From Zhengitettix transpicula (lineage: Eukaryota > Arthropoda > Insecta > Orthoptera > Tetrigidae), in assembly GCA_037074705.1 (NCBI GenBank), contig CM073591.1:7625587-7689586 (forward strand): a DNA stretch of 64,000 nt, read 5' to 3'. A program made the translations under genes and the position numbers. This document shows positions 55,205-64,000 of this stretch, piece by piece. Within the stretch, counting starts at the first letter, position 1. Each line of letters opens with the position of its first letter. The notes beneath the pieces were generated by a model. That model was not told the origin of the DNA. It did not search any database and saw only the letters and a program-made list of their open reading frames with translations.

Positions 55205-55460
55205 ATATATGTAGGTGTGGGACAGACAAGTACCCAATGCCCGACCTACCTGATGCAGGTATCTCTAGGGTTTTACCTGCATCACTTTTAGGCGAATTCC
55301 GGGTAGGATCCTTAAACTATAGCCCGGGGGGCCCCTAGTTAACCCTTGGCTACCTTCCTCTACCCTTCCGCATCCCCCCTTTCAAATCCCTTCCTATGCT
55401 ATTAAAGGGGAGTTGCCACCACGTGGATTAACCTCAAGTAGCCTGTTGCCTTAAAAAAAA
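55205..55460 (+). mobile_element. Family A 3' fragment
   Basis: From GACAAGTACCCAATGCCCGA to TGTTGCCTTAAAAAAAA; 5'-truncated. Confidence 0.65.
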
Positions 55461-55484
55461 TATTTTTTTATGGGGCTGCGGCCT

Positions 55485-55907
55485 ACATTCGAGGGATGTT
55501 CTATCGCAGGTACCACCTTGTAGGAGAGATACGAAGGGGCTACCTTTGGCGATGCCTCCTCCTCTCTCCGTTTTTGAACTAAGGTTCCCAAAAGCCGAGG
55601 TCTGTTCAGAGAGGTTGCATGTTCCGGGGTCACAGACCTTGGGGCATACGGCAAGAGTTGCCCGCTATTCCCATTGGAATAGTCGGCCAGCTGCCTCCTA
55701 AACTGGTCGAGCCACGGAGAAGGGAATTCTGCGTCCCCACAGAAAACCCCTCTCCCGCCGCCATCCAGGGAAGGGCGTGGGACAAGTACCCAATGCCCGA
55801 CCTACCTGATGCAGGTTTTTCTAGGGTTTTCCCTGCATTTATTTAGGCGAATGCCGGGTAGGATCCTTAAACCATAGCCCTGGGGCCCCCTAGTTAACCC
55901 TTGGCTA
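55485..55907 (+). mobile_element. Family A element joined to family C
   Basis: Starts near the CGAGGGATGTTCTATCGCAG block and ends at CCCTTGGCTAC, where it switches to family C exactly as at 17.2 kb. Confidence 0.65.
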
Positions 55908-56335
55908 CTCTTAGACATGTTAATATTCTCTGCCACACAGACAAGTGACGTCACTCAGCGCCACGACATCAGCCCCGTGTGTGCAGACAGCAACATGCGT
56001 GTATCTGCGGCCATTTTGAATGGATTTTTTAAAAACCAGATCAAGCGTTGGAAAGAGAATTAAATCCCCCACGACCTTTACTCCGTGACTAATGACGTCA
56101 CTGGCGGCCATTTTGCAGATACCAGCACTGGAAATACGACAAGCTGCATTCTCTTAGGAAAATGCCGTGACTTTGACGCAGGATTCCTCCCACTTCCTTG
56201 GACCTAATTCCGTCCTCGAGTCCACCATCACATGCAGAATTTCATCCTCTACAATTCATCACTGGACGTTATTTTCTCTACAACGCTTCATTTTCCTGCC
56301 ATCAGCGGAAAACTGAAACGTGGTGCAAAATTTCG
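55908..56335 (+). repeat. Family C copy
   Basis: TCTTAGACATGTTAATATTC, then GTGACGTCACTCAGCGCCA, a second TGACGTCACTGGCGG and GTCCACCATCACATGCAGAA. Ends near GCGGAAAACTGAAA. Confidence 0.7.
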
Positions 56336-57245
56336 TGTATTTTTTTAGGGCTCGTAGACAGGGCTTTTGGAATTGGAGAACTAGGTTGGGTTTCTTCGTT
56401 AATGACCACAACGTATAAAAGTACCCGACGTTTTGCGCGGTAATGAAGGACTACTCGGACGTAACTCAAGATGGCCGCCGTAGCGGATACTGTGATGTTA
56501 TTTCCCGTGACCTTAATTACACGAGCGACACGGGGAAGGGATTTTCACACGCACTGAAGGCACTTGCGAGTCACGTGTCGCCCCCGCCATTGCGAGTCAG
56601 CAGAAAACAGCCACGCACAGAGGGGGAGGGGTGGAGGGGGTGTAAAAAAAAATTAGGTCACACTCATAAAATAAACACTCAGTTTTTGTAGGTATAATTT
56701 TACGTGGTTTATCTGGTTTTCTGTGCAACAGGCCCCCCGGGGGCGGTCTCTTTGCGTGCGATATTTAGAGAGGCGGGGGGGGGGCGAAGGTAAAAGGGAC
56801 ATAATATACATGTTAATTTAAAGCTTCCGCTTATCTGCGGCCGGATATGGCGCACGACTTAGCGCTAATTAAAGGTTCATAAAGCAATGCGCCTCGTCTC
56901 CAGGTTAATATTTAATTCAACCGGCCGCACGAAATTAATATTTAAGGTCGTTACCTCGGGGGCGGCGGAGGAGGAGGCGCTTTTGTTCCAAACCTCGGCG
57001 GAGACGGCCATAATAGTTTCAAACTATAAAGCACGCCGTTTTAAGGGCGATATTACGACGGGGGTTGTCACCCGCCAGGGTAAACTTAATTTGCGTCACG
57101 CTGCGAACTGGTTAATAAGATATTTAACGATTACCAGGCAGACTTGCAAACGTCGGTCGTATCCGTACGCGGTACTGTTTTTATTTTATTTAATCAATAC
57201 AACACAGAAAAAAGATCCTTAAAATAATAATATACTACACTAAAA
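56336..57245. other. CpG-rich, non-repetitive intron DNA
   Basis: 56800-57200 combines CpG with repeated AATTAATATTTAA-type sites and is open in one frame (56887-57222) without recognised product. Candidate regulatory island, unproven. Confidence 0.4.
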
Positions 57246-57249
57246 TTTT

Positions 57250-57800
57250 AACAGAGAGAGGGGGAGAGAGAGAGAGAGGGGGGGAGAGGGAGAGAGAGGG
57301 AGAGAGAGGGAGAGAGAGAGAGAAATAGAGAGAGAGAGAAATAGAGAGAGAGAGAAATAGAGAGAGAAATAGAGAGAGGGAGAAATAGAGAGAGGGAGAG
57401 AGAAATAGAGAGAGGGAGAGAGAGAAATAGAGAGAGGGAAAGACAGAGAGACATAGAGAGAAATAAATAGAGAGAGAGAGAAAGAGAGACATACAGAGAA
57501 AAAGAGAGAGAAATAAATAAGAGAGAGAAAAAGAGAGACATACAGAGAAAAAGAGAGAGAAATAAATAAGAGAGAGAAAAAGAGAGAGAAATAAATAGAG
57601 AGAGAGACACAGAGAGAGAGATATAAAGTGAGATAGAGAGACATAGAGAGAGAAGAGAGATAAAGAGAGATAGAGAGACATAGAGAGAGATAGAGATAGA
57701 GAGATAAAGTGAGATAAAGAGAGATAGAGAGAGGTAGAGAGAGATAGAGAGACATAGAGATAGAGAGAGATAGAGAGAGGTAGAGTGAGAGAGAGAATGC
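57250..57800 (+). repeat. Long GAGA/GATA-type purine repeat
   Basis: About 550 bp of (GA)n broken by AAATA and ACATA units. The minus strand is open in three frames because it is repeat DNA (leucine/serine/tyrosine-rich). Confidence 0.95.
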
Positions 57801-58744
57801 AATACCAACTTTATAACCACAAAGTAACTGTTATTTGTGCAGTGCAAACTTTTAGTGCTATTTGTGAAGTGACGTTCTACTTCCTTACTTTATATTTCAG
57901 GGTTTCTTACTTGTCTTATGTCCTTGTAATCCTAACATATTGCCTCTTATTTACGTACCGTAGTATTCCTTATATTATCCCTGATCGTTTTTCATGTAAT
58001 TTCAATTATGTACCCCTTTGAATTGTCCACATCACTATATAACATCACTGACGTATTTCCCCAGCCGAGGACTAATGGAACTAACGTAGCCTTTCGGTAG
58101 TTTCCGGTACCAAATCCGATTGACAAGTAAAGTTACCCGAGCGGTGACGTCACTTCCGTCGCAAAGTCTCGCGAAGCAAACGTCACGGATGAACATTTTT
58201 GCGTGGTTAATCAGGTCCGATGTTTTACGCGTGTTCCCCCCCCCCCCCCCGCTGCACGTGGACAATGTGTAATTAGCCGCGGCGCTAATGGCGGCCATTA
58301 TGACGACGGTGACGCGGAAAATTAACACAAGTCGTCAATCAAATATCAATAGCGGCAAATATCCAACACTCAACATTTGCCTGCAAATGGATTACGCGGG
58401 GCAGGGGGGGCGGGGGCGGGGGGGGCAGGGGGGGCGGGGGTGAAAGCGAAAAATAAGCTTTGCACGTGATTGTGGCGACTGCGCATGCGCGGGGCCTGAG
58501 CCCTCGGTACCTGCTGCACGCAACGTTGGCTCTCTTCAGCCTAGAGCGACACAACTGCACTCGTCAGTTGACAACACTCAAAAGCGACGACAACGGGAGC
58601 AACGACGATGGTAAAACAGAAGGTTCAGCGTAATAATAATAATCCATCATTCCTTTAACACCCCTTTCATACTTGATTAAAAACCACAATGACCCACACG
58701 TGACACCTGCAGCAAACATCGAGTGTTTTTTTACAAAAACCTCC
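57801..58744. other. Intron DNA with G-rich tract
   Basis: 58398-58440 is a run of G-blocks separated by single C or CA. 58230-58330 contains a C-run and TAAT/ATTA sites. No gene. Confidence 0.45.
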
Positions 58745-58935
58745 CTTGCTCTAATTGTAGCTCCTGCTACATGGGGCGAACTAAACGTTCCCTCAGTACC
58801 CCGTGTATCAAGAACAGTCTGTTAGTATCCAAACATATCGTCAATTATAAATCATACAGATTGATCGGCACAATGCTAAGATTTTAGTCGTCGCCCCCAG
58901 CCCAGAGATGCTTCACATTAAGTCAAACATCACAG
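58745..58935 (+). pseudogene. Penelope-like element GIY-YIG endonuclease remnant, second copy
   Basis: SNCSSCYMGRTKRSL and LLVSKHIVNY are followed, after a frameshift, by DRHNAKIL and EMLHIKSNI, the conserved end of the domain. It aligns along its length with 35262-35465, including the preceding CTTGATTAAAAACC block. Interrupted by shifts and stops, so inactive. The 124-bp array begins immediately after it. Confidence 0.7.
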
Positions 58936-58964
58936 AGAGACACTGTGAAACTCAAACAATTGCT

Positions 58965-59800
58965 CAAAAACCGAGACAAAAATAAACTGAGCGAAGAAGA
59001 ATGACAGAAGAAATGTAGGCAGGATAAAAGAAAGAAGGGAAGAAAGATTTATAAAGGAAGTAGTGAATGAAGGAATGAAAGGAAGAAAGAAAAAACCGAG
59101 ACAAAAATAATCTGAGCGAAGAAGAAAGAGAACAAATGTAGACAGGATAAAAGAAAGAAGGGAAGAAAGATTTATAAAGCAAGTAGTGAAGGAAGGAAAG
59201 AAAGGAAGAAGGAAAAATCCCAAGACAAAATTAAACTGAGCGAAGAAGAAAGACAGAAGAAATGTAGACAGGATAAAAGAAAGAAGGGAAGAAAGATTTA
59301 TAAAGTAAGTAGTGAAGGAAGGAAAGATACAAAGAAGGAAACAACAAAGAGAAAAATAATCTGAGCGAAGAAGAAAGAGAAGAAATGTAGGCAGGATAAA
59401 AGAAAGAAGGGAAGAAAGATCTATAAAGGAAGTAGTAAAGGAAGGAAAGAAAGGAAGAAGGAAAAAGCCCAAGACAAAATTAAACTGAGCGAAGAAGAAA
59501 GACAGAAGACATGTAGGCAGGATAAAGGAAAGAAGGGAAGAAAGATTTACAAAGGAAGTAGTGAAGGAAGGAAAGATAGAAAGAAGGAAAAAACCGAAGA
59601 CAAAATTAAACTGAGCGAAGAAGAAAGAGAAGAAATGTAGGCAGGATAAAAGAAAGAAGGGAAGAAAGATTTATAAAGGAAGTAGTGAAGGAAGGAAAGA
59701 AAGGAAGAAGGAAAAAGCCCAAGACAAAATTAAACTGAGCGAAGAAGAAAGAGAAGAAATGTAGGCAGGATAAAAGAAAGAAGGGAGGAAAGATTTACGG
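58965..59800 (+). repeat. ~124-bp tandem array, seven units
   Basis: TGAGCGAAGAAGAAAG recurs at 58988, 59113, 59237, 59362, 59486, 59612 and 59736 (spacing 124-126 bp). Units include AAATGTAGGCAGGATAAAAG and GGAAGTAGTGAAGGAAGG. Confidence 0.9.
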
Positions 59801-59846
59801 CTGCAGTGCTGCCACCTGTTGATTTAGGAAGTTCTTACTCCAGTGG
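59801..59846 (-). repeat. Mariner 5'-leader-like fragment, inverted
   Basis: Minus strand CCACTGGAGTAAG, then CAACAGGTGGCAGCACTGCA, matching 60899-60945 and 61598-61645 on the plus strand. Confidence 0.65.
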
Positions 59847-60200
59847 CAACTCCCCTTTAATACCATTGCAAGGGATTTGAAAGCGGGGATACGGAAGGGT
59901 TAGAGAAAAAAAATGTAGCCAAGAGTTACCTGGCTTAAGGATCCTACCTCACGACACATTGGCCTAAAAGTGATGCAGGACAAACCCTAGAAGAACCTGC
60001 ATCAGGTAGGTCGGGCAATTGGGTACTTGTTTGAAGCCTTTCCCTGGATGGCGGGAGAGGAGTTTGCTGTGGGGACGCAGCATTCCCTCCGTACCTCGAC
60101 CAGTTTAGGAGGCAGCTGGCCGAGTGTTGCAATGGGAACAGCGAACAACTCTCACCGTATGCCCCAAGATCTGCGACCCCCCGGAACAGGCCTCGGCTTG
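59847..60200 (-). mobile_element. Family A element, truncated
   Basis: From GGCAACTCCCCTTTAATACC to the GGCCTCGGCTTGTG block, lacking its A-tail end and the 5' part. Confidence 0.65.
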
Positions 60201-60895
60201 TGAAGATATTCTGATTTTCTATTATTATTTCCTAAGTTGATCTGTGTTTATTTTATCCTTGATGGCTTTACTTGTACGAGGCAGCGGGAATCCCCGTGGC
60301 CGTCTGTATTAAGAGAGGAAACAACAGACGACGCGCGTGTTATTTAACCCTAATCTCCTCCTCCCCTCCCTTTTAATCCTTTACGACAACATTCCTGCGT
60401 GCCTTTCCTGCTCCATTTCTCTCTAATTTTTTTCCCCCAACTCCTCCCAGCCTCCTCCGTTCCTACGTTACTTGTTTAGATTCTGAGTTTTAGTTATCCG
60501 AATGATAAACTTTGCGAGCTCGCAGAGAGAATTATCGCAATTGCAGGCGCAGCCCGGTTTGTTTGCTCAGTTTATTTTCCCCTGGCGCAGATATAATTTA
60601 CGACGTTCTCGTACCTGCCCTTACAGCACACGTGGGCGATTTATGTGCCGTGGCGCTCCTCTTCACCTTCCTCCAGAGGACACACACACAGCGCATCGCA
60701 AGCGCGCCGGAGTCGCAGCGTCACGACAGTGTATTCCCTCCGCTGCTCGCTCTAGTCCTGACCTCGGCGCGTAATCCTCGTTTACGTCACGACTCCTTTC
60801 TTGCAAACAAAAGAAAAACCTCTACGTAGTGATCGCATCGTTAAAGCTCTGAAATAAACTCACTCCTAAATAGAAAATAAGGAGTTGCTTCCTCC
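60201..60895. other. Unrecognised intron DNA
   Basis: Two overlapping plus-strand frames at 60502-60829 without splice context or domain. Nothing else seen. Confidence 0.4.
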
Positions 60896-61497
60896 AATCC
60901 ACTGGAGTAACGACTTCCTAAGTCAACAGGTGGCAGCACTGCACCTTTAAATCTTTCTTCCTTTCTTTATTTTATCCTGCCTACATTTCTTCTTCGCTCT
61001 GTTTACTTTCGTATTCCTTTTTTTCCTTCTTCCTTTCTTTCCTTCCTTCACTATTTTATTTATACATCTTTCAGTCCTTCTTTCTTATTTTCTTCCTACC
61101 TGCATCTCTTTGTAATTATTTTCATCTTCAATTTCTTAATCTATATTTCATTCTTTCTTTCGTTACTTATTACGAGGGTCTCTCCTCCTATTTTTCCCCC
61201 CCTCCTTAATTAAGTTCGTTTTGAAATTTTGGCTCGATTCCTCAGACATTTTTGCTCCAATCCACTGCAGCCTGAAATCTCACCTCCATTCTTTCTTTTA
61301 TCCTGCCTACATTTCTTCTTCGCTCTGTTTATTTTTGTCTTCCCTTTTTCCTTCGTCCTTTCTTTCCTTCCTTCTCTATTTTATGCATCTTTCCACCTTT
61401 CTTTCAAGCCTTGCTTATTTTCTTCCTTCCTGCATCTCTTTATGTAATTATTATCGTCTTCTATTTCTCAGTCAGTGTTTCATTCTTTCTTTCTTTA
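60896..61497 (-). repeat. Mariner leader fragment plus inverted, degenerate 124-bp units
   Basis: 60896-60945 is the mariner leader-like sequence. 60946-61160 and 61290-61495 carry reverse-complement units of the 58.97-59.80 kb array (CCTGCCTACATTTCTTCTTC). A damaged TTACGAGGGT start lies at 61168. Confidence 0.7.
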
Positions 61498-61796
61498 TTA
61501 CGAGGGTGTTTCATTAAGTAATGCCTCCTATTTTTTTTTGGCTCCTTAAATAAGTTAGTTTTGAAATATTGGCTCGATTCCTTCGACATTCTTCTCCAAT
61601 CCACTGGAGTAACGGCCTCCTCAAGTCAACAGGTTGGCAGCACGGGGCCCCTCATACAGCAAAATGTCTGACATTGACGTACGTATTAGACTGCGTTCCC
61701 TTTCGTGTGTTTCAACTCTTAAAATTGCTGGAAGGTGAAACGCCCAATTGGCACGCATCAGCGGACGATGTCAACACTGATGGATTTGTCGAGGGC
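61498..61796 (+). mobile_element. Mariner-like element 5' end, interrupted
   Basis: TTACGAGGGTGTTTCATTAA and AGTAATGCCTCCTATTTTTT form a typical mariner terminal repeat. The leader is followed by ATGTCTGAC (about 61662) encoding MSDIDVRIRLRS and, after a frame change, LLEGETPN, both reading as the N-terminus of a mariner transposase. A family A insertion cuts it off at about 61797; the rest is absent. Confidence 0.6.
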
Positions 61797-62325
61797 ATTT
61801 TTTTAGGGTACCAGGCTACATGAGGGTAATCCACATGGTGGCAACTCCCCTTTAATAGCATAGGAAGGGATTTGAAAGGGGGGATGCGGAAGGGTAGAGG
61901 AAGGAAGCCAAGGGTTAACTAGGGGCCCCCGGGCTGTAGCTTAAGGATCCTACCCGGCAATTCGCCTAAAAGAAATGCAGGGAAAACCGTAGAGAAATCT
62001 GCATCAGGTAGGTCGGGCATTGGGGAACTTGTCCCACGCCCTTCCCTGGATAGCGGGCGAGTGGGTTTGCTGTGAGGTCGCAGCATTCCCTTCTCAGTGC
62101 CTCGACCAGTTTAGGAGGCAGCTGGCCGACTGTTCCAATGGGAACAGCGGACAACTCTTACCGTATGCCTCAAGGTCTGTGACCCCCGGAACATACACCT
62201 CTCAAAAACAGGCCTCGGCTTGTGGAAACCTTGGTTCAATAACAGAGAGAGGAGGAGGCATCCCCCAAAGGAACCCCTTCCAGTCTCTCCTACAAGGTTG
62301 TGCCAGCGAGAGAACATCCCTTAAG
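61797..62325 (-). mobile_element. Family A element, near full length
   Basis: T-run, GGGTACCAGGCTACATGAGG, then all family blocks to CTACAAGGTTGTGCCAGCGA. Inserted into the mariner-like fragment. Confidence 0.7.
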
Positions 62326-63704
62326 TTAATCACCGTTTCGAAAAAAAAGGCGCTTTTTCTTACTTTGTCGTTTCTCAATTTTAATTTTCTCTGTACGAAG
62401 GTCGTTGTTACTTTTATCACGTGGTCACTCTGAGGGTGTGTGTGACGTCACGTCGCCGAACGCCATTTTCTTTTCTTTCTTTTATCGTCGCTTATTGTAT
62501 TTGAAATGTGTGTGTGTGTGAAGGAAGAATCGACCCCGGCCCCTGGAGGACTAACCTGGTTTTCATCCCCCTTCCCGAATCGTCGTGGTTGTCCAGTGGG
62601 AGCCGCTTACCTGAAAACAGAGGGACGGGGAATATATAAATAAATATATATATATATGTATATTAATCATTAGGCCGATTTTAATTAACGAAAATAAAAT
62701 ATTATTGTTAACACTATTTAATTATGCCAACGACTTGAATCCTGCCGTCGGCGATCTGCAGGTTTGAAACGTCATTTTTTATTATAATGTTTCCTGACTG
62801 AACTGGCTGGCGTTTTCACGTTTATTTAAAAATAATTTAATAATTAATTTTTGTTAAGTTTTTATTTATGTCGCGTCATTTTCTCATCCGCAAGAGACGA
62901 GAACTGAAGCAAGCACGTGGTGGCAACCAATCATCCATGAGAGAAAAATTTGAGGATGTAGCCAGTGAAGTCATTCAATTACAATTTAAAGAAAATAAAA
63001 AGGAATAGTGAGGGGAAAAAATGAATAAAAAGAGGAAAATGGGAAAGGCAAAAAAACCGGAAACAATTTATCAATACGAAAGCAAGTGGAAAAAATTGAA
63101 GTGACAAGGCAAAAAACTGGTAAGAAAAAATAAGGGGGAAATAGTAAAGAAAAATAAATTGATTGAAGATAAATTCACAGGAAACTGGATTAATTAGACT
63201 TAAAATTATTCATTTCATTTAAAAATGGACTTGGGTCCACGTGACGACTGAAGAAACGTCCACCAACGATCCTATTGCATTTTTAAAAAAGAATTAACTT
63301 CCTATTGGCCGGGAATTCAGTCCCTTATAAAAGTTAGGAAAGGGACAAAGCGCAGAGGATAAGAGGAAGGAGGGAAATGAGGAAACGAAACAATATGGAA
63401 AAAGGGAAAGATTGTAGACGTCCTCGTTCCTGGCTTCTGCAGCCACAGCTCATCCTCCCCTGCTGTCCTCCTCCACCTCCCCACTTTCATCACTATCCTC
63501 TTCCCCAGTCTGACCTGTCACTGTAGAACACGGGTTTCTACCACAGCCAACGTAACCTTTCAAGAGTGATTCCTGTTGGCTGGTCTACCTTACAATATCG
63601 TTGCGCGTTGACCGTGCGACCTCGTGACGTCACGTCACATGACATCCGTCAACGGATGGCGGCAGCACGGTCGCAGGAAACGTTTTACAAGTTGTAAGGT
63701 AAAG
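62326..63704. other. Unrecognised intron DNA
   Basis: Short TA tract near 62640, purine-rich 63000-63150, and TGACGTCA at 62441 and 63624. No gene supported. Confidence 0.45.
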
Positions 63705-64000
63705 GGTAACAGGCTACATGAGGCTAATCCACATGGTGGAAACTCCTCTTTAATAGCATAAGAGTGAAATGGGGGATGCGGAAGGGTGGAGGAAGGCAGC
63801 CAAGGGTTAACAAGAGGCCCCCGGGTTTAAGGATCCTACCCCGGGCCAATTCGCCTAAAAGTAATGCAGGGAAGAACCCTAGAAAAACCTGCATCAGGTA
63901 CGGGCATTTGGTGCTAGTCCCACGCCCTTGGTGGGAGAGGTGTTTGCTGTGGGGACGCAGCATTACCTTCTCCGTACCTCGACCAGTTTAGGAGGCAGCT
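63705..64000 (-). mobile_element. Family A element running off the right edge
   Basis: GTAACAGGCTACATGAGG to GACCAGTTTAGGAGGCAGCT; the rest lies beyond the window. Confidence 0.7.

Noticed and set aside
57235..57847. Three long overlapping minus-strand frames rich in leucine, serine and tyrosine
   Set aside because: They are translations of a GA-rich simple repeat, open in all three frames.
58930..59472. 180-codon phenylalanine/leucine-rich frame resembling a membrane protein
   Set aside because: It is the reverse strand of a 124-bp purine-rich tandem array; apparent hydrophobicity follows from the composition.
60502..60829. Two overlapping plus-strand frames of 90-105 codons
   Set aside because: No homology recognised and no splice or transcript evidence.

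Overview
This window is eukaryotic genomic DNA, almost certainly from an arthropod and most likely an insect with a large, repeat-rich genome. The only gene I can support is a partial Fasciclin 2 (Fas2/NCAM-type) cell-adhesion gene on the minus strand. Ten exons between 4076 and 15670 have consensus splice sites and matching intron phases. Together they encode 2142 nt (713 complete codons plus split codons at both ends): five Ig domains followed by two fibronectin III domains, the standard Fas2/NCAM ectodomain order. The signal-peptide exon (5' of the gene, at higher coordinates) and the membrane-anchor and cytoplasmic exons (lower coordinates) were not found. Positions 15671-64000 are therefore probably one very large first intron or upstream flank, and 1-4075 lies downstream of the last visible exon. 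The species assignment is inference: the protein motifs read as insect Fas2, but no search was possible.

Layout. 1-15.5 kb is AT-rich and holds the exons, with few repeats. From about 15.5 kb to the end the DNA becomes GC- and CpG-richer and is packed with repeats, which I name here by letter. Family A is a ~500-700 bp retroposon-like element with a short A-tail, about 15 copies in both orientations. Family B is a ~280-300 bp satellite-like unit, often in tandem. Family C is a ~500 bp unit carrying TGACGTCA palindromes. Family D is a ~130 bp element with a hammerhead-ribozyme-like core. Family E forms a ~400-bp-arm inverted repeat at 24.5-27.0 kb. Mobile DNA includes a deleted mariner (30595-31477, both terminal inverted repeats and TA target site visible), a second mariner 5' end (~61.5 kb), a 169-bp MITE (18052-18220), a solo LTR inserted in a TA repeat (51614-52197), LTR/primer-binding-site scraps, and two remnants of a Penelope-like GIY-YIG endonuclease (35.3 and 58.8 kb). 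Several long tandem arrays (38, ~120, ~123 and ~124 bp units) and many microsatellites complete the intron.

Most interesting signal. At least four loci (1867-2011, 8473-9683, 14533-14647, 52407-52442) carry a hammerhead-ribozyme-like core (CUGAAGA/CAGAAGA-type box, 6-bp stem II, GAAAC or GAAAU box). In three of them it sits exactly at the centre of a foldback with symmetrical arms (52, 46 and 24 bp). Three further loci (10885-10918, 13286-13315, 29950-29973) carry an intact or nearly intact CUGAUGA plus GAAAC pair. Hammerhead motifs are known to accompany Penelope-like elements, and Penelope endonuclease remnants are in the same window, so these are probably Penelope-related. The inverted (rather than direct) arm arrangement is the feature worth following. 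No virus-derived, CRISPR, tRNA or rRNA gene was supported.
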